This document shows, piece after piece, positions 41,950 to 50,289 of a DNA stretch of 64,000 bases. The DNA is taken from contig DKUU01000018.1 of NCBI GenBank assembly GCA_002490835.1, forward strand, positions 1-64,000, written 5' to 3'. The notes below the pieces were generated by a model, which was not told where the DNA came from, ran no database searches, and saw only the letters and a list, made by a program, of their open reading frames with translations. Each line of letters starts with the position of its first letter. Position 1 is the first letter of the stretch. Made by a program: the position numbers and the translations under genes. This DNA is from Lachnospiraceae bacterium UBA7196 (lineage in GTDB: Bacteria; Bacillota; Clostridia; Lachnospirales; Lachnospiraceae).

Positions 41950-42657
41950 ATGCAATCAGAAATCAACGCTGTGGCGATTATTACGGCCCGGGGCGGCAGC
42001 AAGCGTATCCCGGGGAAAAATAGGAAACTGTTTCTGGGCAAGCCCATGCTCGCTTATTCTGTGGAGGCGGCCCTTGCGGCGGGTATCTTCCGGGAGGTCA
42101 TGGTGTCTACGGACGATGAGGAGATTGCACGGATCGCCATAGAGGCGGGGGCATCGGTCCCCTTTATGCGAAGCGAAGAGACGGCAGGCGATTTTGCCAC
42201 CACGGACGACGTGCTCATGGAAGTGCTGAAAACATATAAGGACCGGGGAGAATCTTTTGATTATATGGCCTGTATTTATCCGACGGCGCCCTTTGTGACG
42301 GCGGATAAGCTCAGGGAGGCGATGCGGCTTTTGATCGAGCGGGACGGTTCGGGCGTGATGCCGGTGGTACGCTTTTCGTTTCCGCCCCAGCGCGGTATGG
42401 CGGTGCGGGACGGTAAACTTGTATACTGCTATCCGGAAAATGCGGCGAAACGTTCTCAGGATCTGGAACCCATGTACCATGACTGCGGCCAGTTTTATTG
42501 TTATCATGTAGAAAGATATCTTGCCTGTAAGGGCGATCTGCCGGACGGTTATCTGCCCATTGTGGTTGACGAGATGGAAGTGCAGGATATCGACAATCCA
42601 TCCGATTGGGAATTGGCGGAGATTAAATATAAGAGGATGCTGGAAAACGGGATGTGA
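41950..42657 (+). CDS. pseF: CMP-pseudaminic acid cytidylyltransferase
   Basis: A 235-residue acylneuraminate cytidylyltransferase. ITARGGSKRIPGKNRKLF is the CTP-binding signature and the later DCGQFYCYHVERYL region fits PseF. It activates free pseudaminic acid as CMP-Pse. The ATG at 41950 matches the family start; ATG 41920 would add ten residues. GGAAAGGAAG lies about ten bases upstream. It is followed by pseI. Confidence 0.93.
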   Translation: MQSEINAVAIITARGGSKRIPGKNRKLFLGKPMLAYSVEAALAAGIFREVMVSTDDEEIARIAIEAGASVPFMRSEETAGDFATTDDVLMEVLKTYKDRGESFDYMACIYPTAPFVTADKLREAMRLLIERDGSGVMPVVRFSFPPQRGMAVRDGKLVYCYPENAAKRSQDLEPMYHDCGQFYCYHVERYLACKGDLPDGYLPIVVDEMEVQDIDNPSDWELAEIKYKRMLENGM

Positions 42658-42683
42658 AGTGAAGAAGATGCAGGAATAGATCT

Positions 42684-43763
42684 ATGCGGGTGAAAAGGGA
42701 GGTTGTTTTGGATAAAAGGATTCAGATAGGCAATAAATGGATTGGCGAGAATGAAAAGACATACATAGTCGCGGAAGTATCGGCTAACCATTTACAAAAC
42801 TACGACAGGGCGGAGGCAATCATTCGCGCGGCGGCCGGGGCGGGAGCTGATGCGGTAAAACTTCAGACTTACAGGCCGGACACCATCTCGCTTAACTGCG
42901 ACAATGATTACTTTGTGCGGGTGAATCAGGGTACGCTCTGGGAGGGCAAAAGCGAGTATGAGGTCTATCAGGAGGCGTACACGCCCTGGGAGTGGCAGCC
43001 GAAACTGAAAGCGTTTGCCGAAAGTCTGGGGCTGGCCTGCTTTTCTTCTCCTTTTGACGGGACGGCGGTAGATTTTATGCAGGAGATGGACATGCCCGCC
43101 TACAAGGTCGCGTCCTTTGAGATCAATGATATTCCCCTGATCCGCAAGATCGCGCGTATCGGCAAGCCTGTGATCATCGCTACGGGGGTGGCATACCTTT
43201 CGGATATCGAGCGGGCGGTCGCGGCCTGTAAGGAAGAGGGCAACGGGCAGGTGGTTTTATTAAAGTGTACTTCCGCTTATCCGTCTCCGTACGAGGATAT
43301 GAATCTCAGGGTGATTCCCCACATGGCGGAATCTTTTGACTGTCTGACCGGTCTTTCGGATCATAGTATGGGCAGTGCGGTGGCGGTGGCGGCGGCAGCG
43401 CTTGGCGCAAGGATGGTGGAAAAACATCTGACGCTCTCCCGTGCGGACGGCGGCCCCGACGGTGCGTTTTCCATGGAGCCGGCGGAATTTGCCCGTATGG
43501 TAGAGGAAATCCGCATCGTGGAGAAAGCGGTGGGGAAGGTGACCTATGAGCTCACCGAAAGCCAGAAGCACAGCAGGGAGGATATGCGCTCCCTCTTTGC
43601 GGTGCAGGATATTCGGGCGGGAGAGGTCTTTACTGCGGAGAATGTGCGTTCTATCAGGCCGGGTTACGGGCTCGCGCCTGTGTACTATGAGGAAGTGATG
43701 GGGCAGCGGGCGAAGGTGGATATTGCAAAGGGAATGCCGCTTGCATGGAATTGTATTATGTAA
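42684..43763 (+). CDS. pseI: Pseudaminic acid synthase
   Basis: A 359-residue NeuB-family enzyme that condenses the PseG product with phosphoenolpyruvate. YIVAEVSANHLQNYDRAE begins the barrel, KLQTYRPDTI and AYTPWEWQPKL are PseI rather than NeuB type, and a C-terminal SAF domain (from about 290) is present. ATG 42684 has AGGAATAG upstream; TTG 42708 has a stronger GGGAGG five bases away and may be the real start. The ATP-grasp gene follows. Confidence 0.94.
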   Translation: MRVKREVVLDKRIQIGNKWIGENEKTYIVAEVSANHLQNYDRAEAIIRAAAGAGADAVKLQTYRPDTISLNCDNDYFVRVNQGTLWEGKSEYEVYQEAYTPWEWQPKLKAFAESLGLACFSSPFDGTAVDFMQEMDMPAYKVASFEINDIPLIRKIARIGKPVIIATGVAYLSDIERAVAACKEEGNGQVVLLKCTSAYPSPYEDMNLRVIPHMAESFDCLTGLSDHSMGSAVAVAAAALGARMVEKHLTLSRADGGPDGAFSMEPAEFARMVEEIRIVEKAVGKVTYELTESQKHSREDMRSLFAVQDIRAGEVFTAENVRSIRPGYGLAPVYYEEVMGQRAKVDIAKGMPLAWNCIM

Positions 43764-43822
43764 ACCAAATATGACCCGGATTGCGGAAAGAAGAAGCGGT
43801 CTGCGGCGAAGGAGTATAGCAG

Positions 43823-45088
43823 ATGCAGAAAAAAATGATGATCCTCGGCGCGAGCGAATTGCAGATACCCGCGATCAGGAAAGCGAAAGAACTGGGTTTT
43901 CAGATCATTCTGGTGGATTATAACGAAAATGCGCCCGGATTTGCACTGGCTGACGTAAAGCTGGTGGTCAGTACCCTCGATCAGGAGCAGGTGCTGAAAG
44001 AAGCGCGGCGTCTGAAACCGGACGTGGTGATCACTTCCACCAGCGACGGCCCCGTGAGGACGGCAGCTTATGTCAATGAAAAGCTGGGAAAAAGACCCGA
44101 CCTCTCTTACAGGAACGCGCTCTGTGCCACCATAAAGAGCAAGATGAGAGACCGGTTAAAAGAACACGGCGTACCGATACCGAAATATTTTGCGGCAGCG
44201 GATTTCGAAGCGTTTGCGGAGGCGGTGAACGCTCTGAACGGGCATTGTATCGTAAAGCCCGCGGACAATGCGGGGAGCCGGGGCGTGGTGCTTTTGGACC
44301 TTTCGCGGCAGCGGGGGACAGATTGCGGGGACGTAAGAGGCGTATCGGCGGCATCCGGGAATGAGGACAGTCATAGCGAAATGATAAACCGGATTTATCA
44401 GTATAGCAAGGATAACTCCCGAAGCGGGACGGTGATGGTGGAGGAGGTCATGACCGGACCCGAGGTCAGTGTGGAAGCACTGGTGATCGGGGGCGAACCG
44501 CACATTATCACCGTCACCGACAAATATATCACAAAACCGCCTTATTTTGTGGAGCTGGCGCATTGCGAGCCGAGCGTTTTGGACGAGGATAGGATAAAGG
44601 CAATCAGGGCGGTGGCGGCGCAGGCAATCAAAGCGATCGGTATTGAGAATGCCCCCGCCCATGTAGAGATGAAAGTGACGGAGGACGGTCCGAAGATCGT
44701 GGAGCTGGCGGCAAGGCTTGGAGGAGACTTTATCACATCCAGACTGGTGCCTCTGTCCACCGGGGTCGATCTGGTGGGCGCATCGGTTCGTCTGGCTGCG
44801 GGGGAAACGCCTGATCTTACGCCAAAGCGGCAGCAGGGAGCCGCCATTCACTTTATTCATACGGAGCAGGAAGGGATCCTCTCCGAGATCGTCCTGCCGG
44901 AAGCGGGACGGACGGGCGTAGAGGAAATCGTGCTTTATAAGAAACTGGGCGAGAAGGTAAACGGCACCCGTTCCAGCAATGACAGGCTGGGTCATGTGAT
45001 CACGACGGGGGCGACCCCGCAGGAAGCCAAGGCGCTTGGAGAGGAGATTTTGGCGCAGATTCAAGTCCGGATCACGACGGAATCTTGA
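43823..45088 (+). CDS. ATP-grasp ligase
   Basis: The 421-residue protein has the PurK/carbamoyl-phosphate-synthase-like layout: an N-terminal Rossmann part (MILGASELQIPAIRKAKELG), the ATP-grasp core with HCIVKPADNAGSRGV, and metal-binding HVEMKVTEDGPKIVELAARLGGD. Such enzymes join a carboxylate to an amine or thiol via acyl phosphate. Between pseI and a nonulosonate transferase-like gene, a plausible role is amidation or aminoacylation of pseudaminic acid or a precursor, but this is inference. The next gene may start on its stop (TTGA). Confidence 0.88.
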   Translation: MQKKMMILGASELQIPAIRKAKELGFQIILVDYNENAPGFALADVKLVVSTLDQEQVLKEARRLKPDVVITSTSDGPVRTAAYVNEKLGKRPDLSYRNALCATIKSKMRDRLKEHGVPIPKYFAAADFEAFAEAVNALNGHCIVKPADNAGSRGVVLLDLSRQRGTDCGDVRGVSAASGNEDSHSEMINRIYQYSKDNSRSGTVMVEEVMTGPEVSVEALVIGGEPHIITVTDKYITKPPYFVELAHCEPSVLDEDRIKAIRAVAAQAIKAIGIENAPAHVEMKVTEDGPKIVELAARLGGDFITSRLVPLSTGVDLVGASVRLAAGETPDLTPKRQQGAAIHFIHTEQEGILSEIVLPEAGRTGVEEIVLYKKLGEKVNGTRSSNDRLGHVITTGATPQEAKALGEEILAQIQVRITTES

Positions 45089-45117
45089 ATCACAACAAAA
45101 AGGATGTTAAACAGAAT

Positions 45118-46188
45118 ATGAAAGATCGAATTTACGTCTGCCACACCTACTATCATGTGTATGTGGCGTGTCTGAAGGAATTGAATCTGGAGAAAGAAAA
45201 ACGGGGCGGGGCAAGCCTTGTTCTCAGTACGATGTCGAACGATTTCGGCGATCTGAAGAGCAGGGCTGAAGCCTGCGGGCTTTTCGAGGCTGTGTATCTG
45301 TTCGATGAGAAGGAAGATGTACAGTTTCCCGAAGTGATGAAATATCATGTGGATCGGGGGAATCTGTTCCTAAATCTGCTGGCAAGGATCCGCTACACAA
45401 AGCTTTTGGGCAAGGTGCAGCAGCCCTATGTGCCTGTGGATTTTAAGGAGTACGGCGACGTCTATGTCTTTTGCGATTCCGATCCGATCGGCTATTATTT
45501 GAGCTGGCGGAAAATTCCCTACCATGCGCTGGAGGACGGGCTTGACTGCATCAGCACATATGATACCGCACGTTATGATAACAGGGGTCATTTTAAACTG
45601 AAGGCTTTCTTGGCATCCTTAAACCTGATCTTCATTCAAAACGGCTGGGGAAAGTACTGTCTGGACATGGAGGTCAACGATATCTCCGTCCTGCCGTATC
45701 CCTGCCCCAAATATATTGAAAAGAAAAGGAGCGAACTGACAGCCGGGCTTTCTAAGGAGGATCAGGCGCTTCTGGTAAAACTTTTTATTGCCAACATCGA
45801 CGAGATTAGGAGTAAGCTTACGCAGGATCAGGATATGGTACTTCTTTTGACGGAGCCGCTCTGTGACCTGACGGTGCGGGAGCAGCTATTTAGGGACTGT
45901 ATCGTGCAGTACGGGACAGTGGAGGGCACAGAGAGCGTCATTTTGATCAAACCGCATCCCAGAGATGTCTTGGATTACGAAACGCTGTTTTCGGACTGCA
46001 TTGTGCTGGATAAGAAATTTCCCATGGAAGTCCTAAACTACATTGAGGGTCTGACCTTCCGCCGTGTGATCTCCGTCCTTACGGTAGTACACGCGATCCG
46101 TTTCGCAAAGGAGATCGTCTATCTGGGCGAGGATTTTATGGATCAGTATGAGGAACCTTCCCTTCACCGGCAGAATGAGGCGATTTAG
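45118..46188 (+). CDS. Putative nonulosonic-acid (sialyl/pseudaminyl) transferase
   Basis: A 356-residue GT-B-like protein. YVCHTYYHVYVACLKEL at the start resembles GT52-type sialyltransferases and poly-sialyltransferases. It has both general motifs of bacterial sialyltransferases: E139-D140-G141 in HALEDGLD and H280-P281 in LIKPHPRD. It lies directly after the genes making CMP-Pse, so pseudaminate is the likely donor sugar. The ATG at 45118 is used; TTG 45085 overlaps the preceding stop and is an alternative. Confidence 0.75.
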   Translation: MKDRIYVCHTYYHVYVACLKELNLEKEKRGGASLVLSTMSNDFGDLKSRAEACGLFEAVYLFDEKEDVQFPEVMKYHVDRGNLFLNLLARIRYTKLLGKVQQPYVPVDFKEYGDVYVFCDSDPIGYYLSWRKIPYHALEDGLDCISTYDTARYDNRGHFKLKAFLASLNLIFIQNGWGKYCLDMEVNDISVLPYPCPKYIEKKRSELTAGLSKEDQALLVKLFIANIDEIRSKLTQDQDMVLLLTEPLCDLTVREQLFRDCIVQYGTVEGTESVILIKPHPRDVLDYETLFSDCIVLDKKFPMEVLNYIEGLTFRRVISVLTVVHAIRFAKEIVYLGEDFMDQYEEPSLHRQNEAI

Positions 46189-46237
46189 TCCCGCGGGGCC
46201 AAATGACCGGCGCGTCATTCAGGAAAGGGCGTTAAAT

Positions 46238-46266
46238 TTGCGTAAACTGGGGTTTTATGGTAAAAT
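46238..46266 (+). promoter_or_regulatory. Promoter of the ABC flippase unit
   Basis: TTGCGT (46238-46243), 17 bases, TAAAAT (46261-46266) preceded by TGG. A short perfect dyad AATGAC/GTCATT lies just upstream (46202-46219). Confidence 0.6.
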
Positions 46267-46330
46267 ATAAGCTTATGAAACGCCGGACCCGTTTTGGAGA
46301 TGGGTGTAAGCCGGGCGATGGAGAACCTAT

Positions 46331-48085
46331 ATGCTGAAAATCCTCAAAAAAATGAACCTTCTGCTGGATCGCAGGCAGAAACGGACTATGATTGTCCTCA
46401 TCGTGATGATGCTGGTGGGCGGCGTATTGGAAAGTATCGGCATTTCCATGCTCGTACCCATTGTGACAGTGATTTTAGACCCCTCGAAAATTGAGGAAAG
46501 CACATTCCTCTCTGCGCTCTACGACGGGCTGGGGATGGAAAGCAGCGCGCAGTTTGCCGTTTTTCTCCTACTGTCCTTTGTCGTTATGACGGTGGTAAAA
46601 AATATTTACCTTTTCTTTCAGCAAAAATTTCAGCTCAAATTTGTCTATACCAATCAATTCGCTACATCAAGGCGCATGATGATCAATTTCATGAAGCGGC
46701 CTTACGAATACTATTTAAACGCTGATACATCCGTAATTCAACGAAATATCACATCTGATGTCAACAATATGTACGGACTGATCCTAAGCTGCCTGCAGCT
46801 TTTTTCGGAGTGCATCGTTTTTGGCTGTCTGGTGGTGGCCTTATTCCTCTATTCGGACGCGGTGATGATCATGGCGCTGGCGGTCCTGATGGTGATCCTG
46901 CTCTTTGTGATCAAAAAGGTCCTAAAGCCCATTATGATACGGGCGGGACAGGAGAATCAGGAGTTTTACAGCGGTCTATACAAGTGGATCGAGCAGTCGG
47001 TCATGGGCATCAAGGAGATCAAGATCGGCTGTAAGGAAAATTATTTTATCAATGAGTACGCGAAATGCGGGGCGGGCTATGTGAATGCCGTGCAGAAATA
47101 CAATCTTTTCAACGCGACGCCGAGGCTTTTGATTGAGACGGTTTGTATCACCGGTATGGTGGGATACTTTGTGCTGACCATAGGGCAGGGGATGGAGCTT
47201 ACCGAACTGCTTCCCCAGCTCACGGCGCTTGCGGCGGCGGCGATGCGGCTTTTGCCCAGCGTCAACCGCATTAATAATTACCAGACCTCGATCTCCTACT
47301 TTGAGCCCTTTTTCATGGGCGTGAGCGACAATCTGCAGGAGGAGATCCACGACGGGAAGATGACTTATGACGCGGAGGTCTACCGGAAAAAGCAGGCGAT
47401 AGAGAAGCTTCCGTTAAAAGAGAAGATTCAATTGGAAGATATTACTTATAAATATCCGAATACAGAGAAACTTATTTTCGATCATGCGGGCATGGAGATT
47501 CCCATTGGATCATCCGTGGGGATCGTGGGCGTTACCGGATCGGGAAAGACCACCATTGTGGACGTGCTGTTGGGACTATTACAGATGGAGAGCGGGCGGA
47601 TTCTTGCGGACGGCGTGGATGTGGGCGGACATTACGAGGCGTGGCTGAAAAACATCGGCTATATCCCCCAGACCATCTTTATGATAGACGATTCCATCCG
47701 CAGGAATGTGGCCTTCGGCGTGCCGGAGGAGGAGATCGATGAGGAAAAGGTCTGGCGGGCGCTTGAGGAGGCGGCGCTGGACGATTTTGTGCGCTCGCTG
47801 CCGGAAGGACTGGAGACGGGCATCGGCGAGCGGGGTATCCGCATTTCCGGCGGACAGAGGCAGCGTATCAGCATTGCAAGGGCATTGTATGAGGATCCGG
47901 AAGTGCTGGTGCTTGACGAGGCGACGTCAGCGCTTGACAATGATACCGAGGCGGCGATCATGGATTCCATCAACAGGCTGCACGGTAAAAAAACACTTGT
48001 TATTATTGCACACAGATTACAGACCATTGAAAAATGCGATATGGTGTACCGGGTAACAGATGGGAAAATTACAAGGGAAAGGTAA
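46331..48085 (+). CDS. ABC transporter, MsbA/PglK-like lipid-linked oligosaccharide flippase
   Basis: A 584-residue half-transporter: six membrane segments in the first 320 residues and a nucleotide-binding domain with Walker A GVTGSGKTT, signature ISGGQRQR and Walker B VLVLDEATSALD. It resembles PglK, which flips undecaprenyl-linked glycans. As no Wzx is seen in the window, it is the best candidate for moving the repeat unit across the membrane. It has GGAG before the ATG and is followed six bases later by gtrA. Confidence 0.9.
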   Translation: MLKILKKMNLLLDRRQKRTMIVLIVMMLVGGVLESIGISMLVPIVTVILDPSKIEESTFLSALYDGLGMESSAQFAVFLLLSFVVMTVVKNIYLFFQQKFQLKFVYTNQFATSRRMMINFMKRPYEYYLNADTSVIQRNITSDVNNMYGLILSCLQLFSECIVFGCLVVALFLYSDAVMIMALAVLMVILLFVIKKVLKPIMIRAGQENQEFYSGLYKWIEQSVMGIKEIKIGCKENYFINEYAKCGAGYVNAVQKYNLFNATPRLLIETVCITGMVGYFVLTIGQGMELTELLPQLTALAAAAMRLLPSVNRINNYQTSISYFEPFFMGVSDNLQEEIHDGKMTYDAEVYRKKQAIEKLPLKEKIQLEDITYKYPNTEKLIFDHAGMEIPIGSSVGIVGVTGSGKTTIVDVLLGLLQMESGRILADGVDVGGHYEAWLKNIGYIPQTIFMIDDSIRRNVAFGVPEEEIDEEKVWRALEEAALDDFVRSLPEGLETGIGERGIRISGGQRQRISIARALYEDPEVLVLDEATSALDNDTEAAIMDSINRLHGKKTLVIIAHRLQTIEKCDMVYRVTDGKITRER

Positions 48086-48090
48086 TTAAC

Positions 48091-48546
48091 ATGATTAAGA
48101 AATTATGGGATTTTGGCTGGGGACTGTATAAGAAGCACGAGGAGGGATTCAACTATCTGATCTTCGGCTTTCTGGCGTTTGTCCTGAATTATATTTTGTA
48201 TTTTGTGTTTGCGGATGAAAGAGCGCTGCACTTGCACTATTTGGCGGCCACGGCGCTCTCGTGGGTGCTGACGGTGGTGTTCGCCTACTGGACGAACCGC
48301 ACCTTTGTCTTTAAAAGCCAGAATAAGGCGGCGGCTTCGATCGTGCAGGAGTTTGTTTCTTTTATCGGCGCGCGGGTGGCGACGGAAGTGTTGGAAATCG
48401 TATTGATGTATTTGTTGGTAGATCTCCTTACCGTCAACGACAAAATTTCTAAGCTGGTGTGTCAGACGATCGTGATTTTGGCAAACTATGTACTCAGTAA
48501 GACTTGGATTTTTAAGGGTGATTCAAAAAGCGGCGGAGAAGATTGA
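48091..48546 (+). CDS. GtrA-family membrane protein
   Basis: A 151-residue protein with four hydrophobic segments. NYLIFGFLAFVLNYILYF and VFAYWTNRTFVFKS match the GtrA family, thought to flip polyprenyl-phosphate sugars made by GtrB. Two GtrB-like enzymes are in the window (19808, 57373). The ATG at 48091 has GGAAAGG upstream. Confidence 0.92.
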   Translation: MIKKLWDFGWGLYKKHEEGFNYLIFGFLAFVLNYILYFVFADERALHLHYLAATALSWVLTVVFAYWTNRTFVFKSQNKAAASIVQEFVSFIGARVATEVLEIVLMYLLVDLLTVNDKISKLVCQTIVILANYVLSKTWIFKGDSKSGGED

Positions 48547-48582
48547 GAAAAGAGATGGCGGCCGTCCGGAAGGGGAGATTTC

Positions 48583-49647
48583 ATGGCAACAGGCAATAAG
48601 AGGCAGGCAAATTTTGAATTACTGCGCATTGTGGCGATGCTTATGATCATCTCGCTTCACTATCTGGTGAAGGGCGGGGCGGCTGTGCCGTTTCCTTTTG
48701 CGGCAAAGGAGTCTCCGGCAGGCGTTTTGGCATGGCTGATCGAGGCTTTCTGTATTGTGGCGGTGAACTGTTACGTGCTTATCAGTGGTTATTTTTGCGT
48801 GGAATCTGCGTGGAAGCCGGGGCGGATCGTCTCCCTGCTTGGTCAGGTTCTTTTTTATTCGCTGCTGATTCCGGTGATACTTATCTTGACGGGTGTGGTT
48901 TCCGCGGGAGACCTTAACGTTTACGACTGGATTGGATTTTTGCTGCCGCTTGGGACCGAGCATTATTGGTTTGCCACGGCTTATCTGGTACTGTATCTGT
49001 TTGCGCCCTTTTTATCGGTGGGCATCCAGAAGATGAAAAAGCGTGATTTACAGATATTGCTGGCATTGCTGTTAGCGTTCTTCTCTCTGGAAAAGACGAT
49101 CGTTCCCGTGTATCTGGCGACGGATCGGTACGGTTATGATTTTGGCTGGTTTCTATGCCTGTTTGTGACAGCGGGTTATATCAGGCTGTACGGGATTGAC
49201 TGGCTGGAAAAACGCTCTCATGCAGTGGGGCTTTATGCGGCTTCCTGTCTGTGGATCTGGCTGCTCTCGCTGGCTTCCAATGCGCTTAGCGGCAAAATCG
49301 ACACGTTTGCCCATTATGCGGACATGCCCTACACCTATAATCATCTGCTTTGTCTTGTGGGAGCGGTTTCCCTGTTTTATGTATTTAAGGGGCTTTCAAT
49401 TCGGGAGGGACGCGCTGCGGATGTCATTCGTTTGCTTGCACCCTGCACTTTTGGGGTCTATCTTCTGCATGAACACATCCTCGTGCGCTATCGGTGGCTG
49501 GAGTGGCTGCACGCAGACAAAGTAAAGGAAAGCTTTCTTTTTGTGCCGCATATGGCCTTCTGCGTACTGCTTGTCTATGTGATTGGGACGGCGGTCGATC
49601 TGGCGCGGGCGTGGGTGTTTGGGAGGATGAAAAGGCATGAACGATAA
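48583..49647 (+). CDS. Membrane acyltransferase (acyltransferase 3 family)
   Basis: A 354-residue protein with about ten membrane segments. NFELLRIVAMLMIISLHYL with the conserved Arg and His starts the acyltransferase 3 (OafA/WecH-like) domain. Such proteins O-acetylate or succinylate surface glycans. The end overlaps the Nudix gene by 11 bases. The ATG follows AGGGGAG. Confidence 0.92.
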   Translation: MATGNKRQANFELLRIVAMLMIISLHYLVKGGAAVPFPFAAKESPAGVLAWLIEAFCIVAVNCYVLISGYFCVESAWKPGRIVSLLGQVLFYSLLIPVILILTGVVSAGDLNVYDWIGFLLPLGTEHYWFATAYLVLYLFAPFLSVGIQKMKKRDLQILLALLLAFFSLEKTIVPVYLATDRYGYDFGWFLCLFVTAGYIRLYGIDWLEKRSHAVGLYAASCLWIWLLSLASNALSGKIDTFAHYADMPYTYNHLLCLVGAVSLFYVFKGLSIREGRAADVIRLLAPCTFGVYLLHEHILVRYRWLEWLHADKVKESFLFVPHMAFCVLLVYVIGTAVDLARAWVFGRMKRHER

Positions 49648-50254
49648 GGTGTTGGACTGGGCGGTCAGGATACAGGCAATCGCGCAGGCAGGGCTTACCT
49701 ATGGAAAAGATGTCTATGATAAGGAACGATACGAACAGCTGCGCGCTATTGCGGCTGAGATGGTGGCGGAAAAGACAGAGCTTTCCGTGGACAGGATACA
49801 GGATCTGTTCTGCAATGAAGAAGGGTATCAGACGCCAAAAGTTGATACGAGGGGGGCTGTTTTTCGGGACGGAAAAATTTTGCTGGTACATGAAAATAAC
49901 GGAACATGGTCGCTGCCGGGCGGTTGGTGTGACGTGGATCAGTCAGTTGCTTCCAATGTGATCAAGGAAGTGAAGGAAGAAACGGGGCTTACGGTGTTTG
50001 CGGAAAGGCTGATCGCCGTGCAGGACTGGCGAAAACATAACGTGTGTAATTATGTTTATGGCGTTGTCAAGGTATTTGTCCTTTGTCAGGAAGTCGGGGG
50101 CACGTTTGCGGAGAATATTGAGACCACAGGCATACAGTATTTTGGACGGGATGAGCTGCCTGACCGGTTGGCAGTTGAAAAAACGACGGCGGAGCAGATA
50201 TTATTGTGCTTTGATGCTTATGAAGATCAGAATTGGAAGACTCTTTTTGATTAA
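49637..50254 (+). CDS. Nudix hydrolase with N-terminal helical domain
   Basis: A 205-residue protein. Residues 1-65 form the small N-terminal domain found in a Nudix subfamily acting on CDP-alcohols or ADP-ribose-like substrates. The Nudix box GWCDVDQSVASNVIKEVKEETGL differs from consensus: Q replaces the first E, and K replaces the R of REUxEE; the EExG core is kept. The start overlaps the acyltransferase gene. Why it sits in a glycan locus is not clear. Confidence 0.9.
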   Translation: MNDKVLDWAVRIQAIAQAGLTYGKDVYDKERYEQLRAIAAEMVAEKTELSVDRIQDLFCNEEGYQTPKVDTRGAVFRDGKILLVHENNGTWSLPGGWCDVDQSVASNVIKEVKEETGLTVFAERLIAVQDWRKHNVCNYVYGVVKVFVLCQEVGGTFAENIETTGIQYFGRDELPDRLAVEKTTAEQILLCFDAYEDQNWKTLFD

Positions 50255-50289
50255 TTTGTTCGGGGAAAAGGAAAAGCGAAAGAAAGCGT

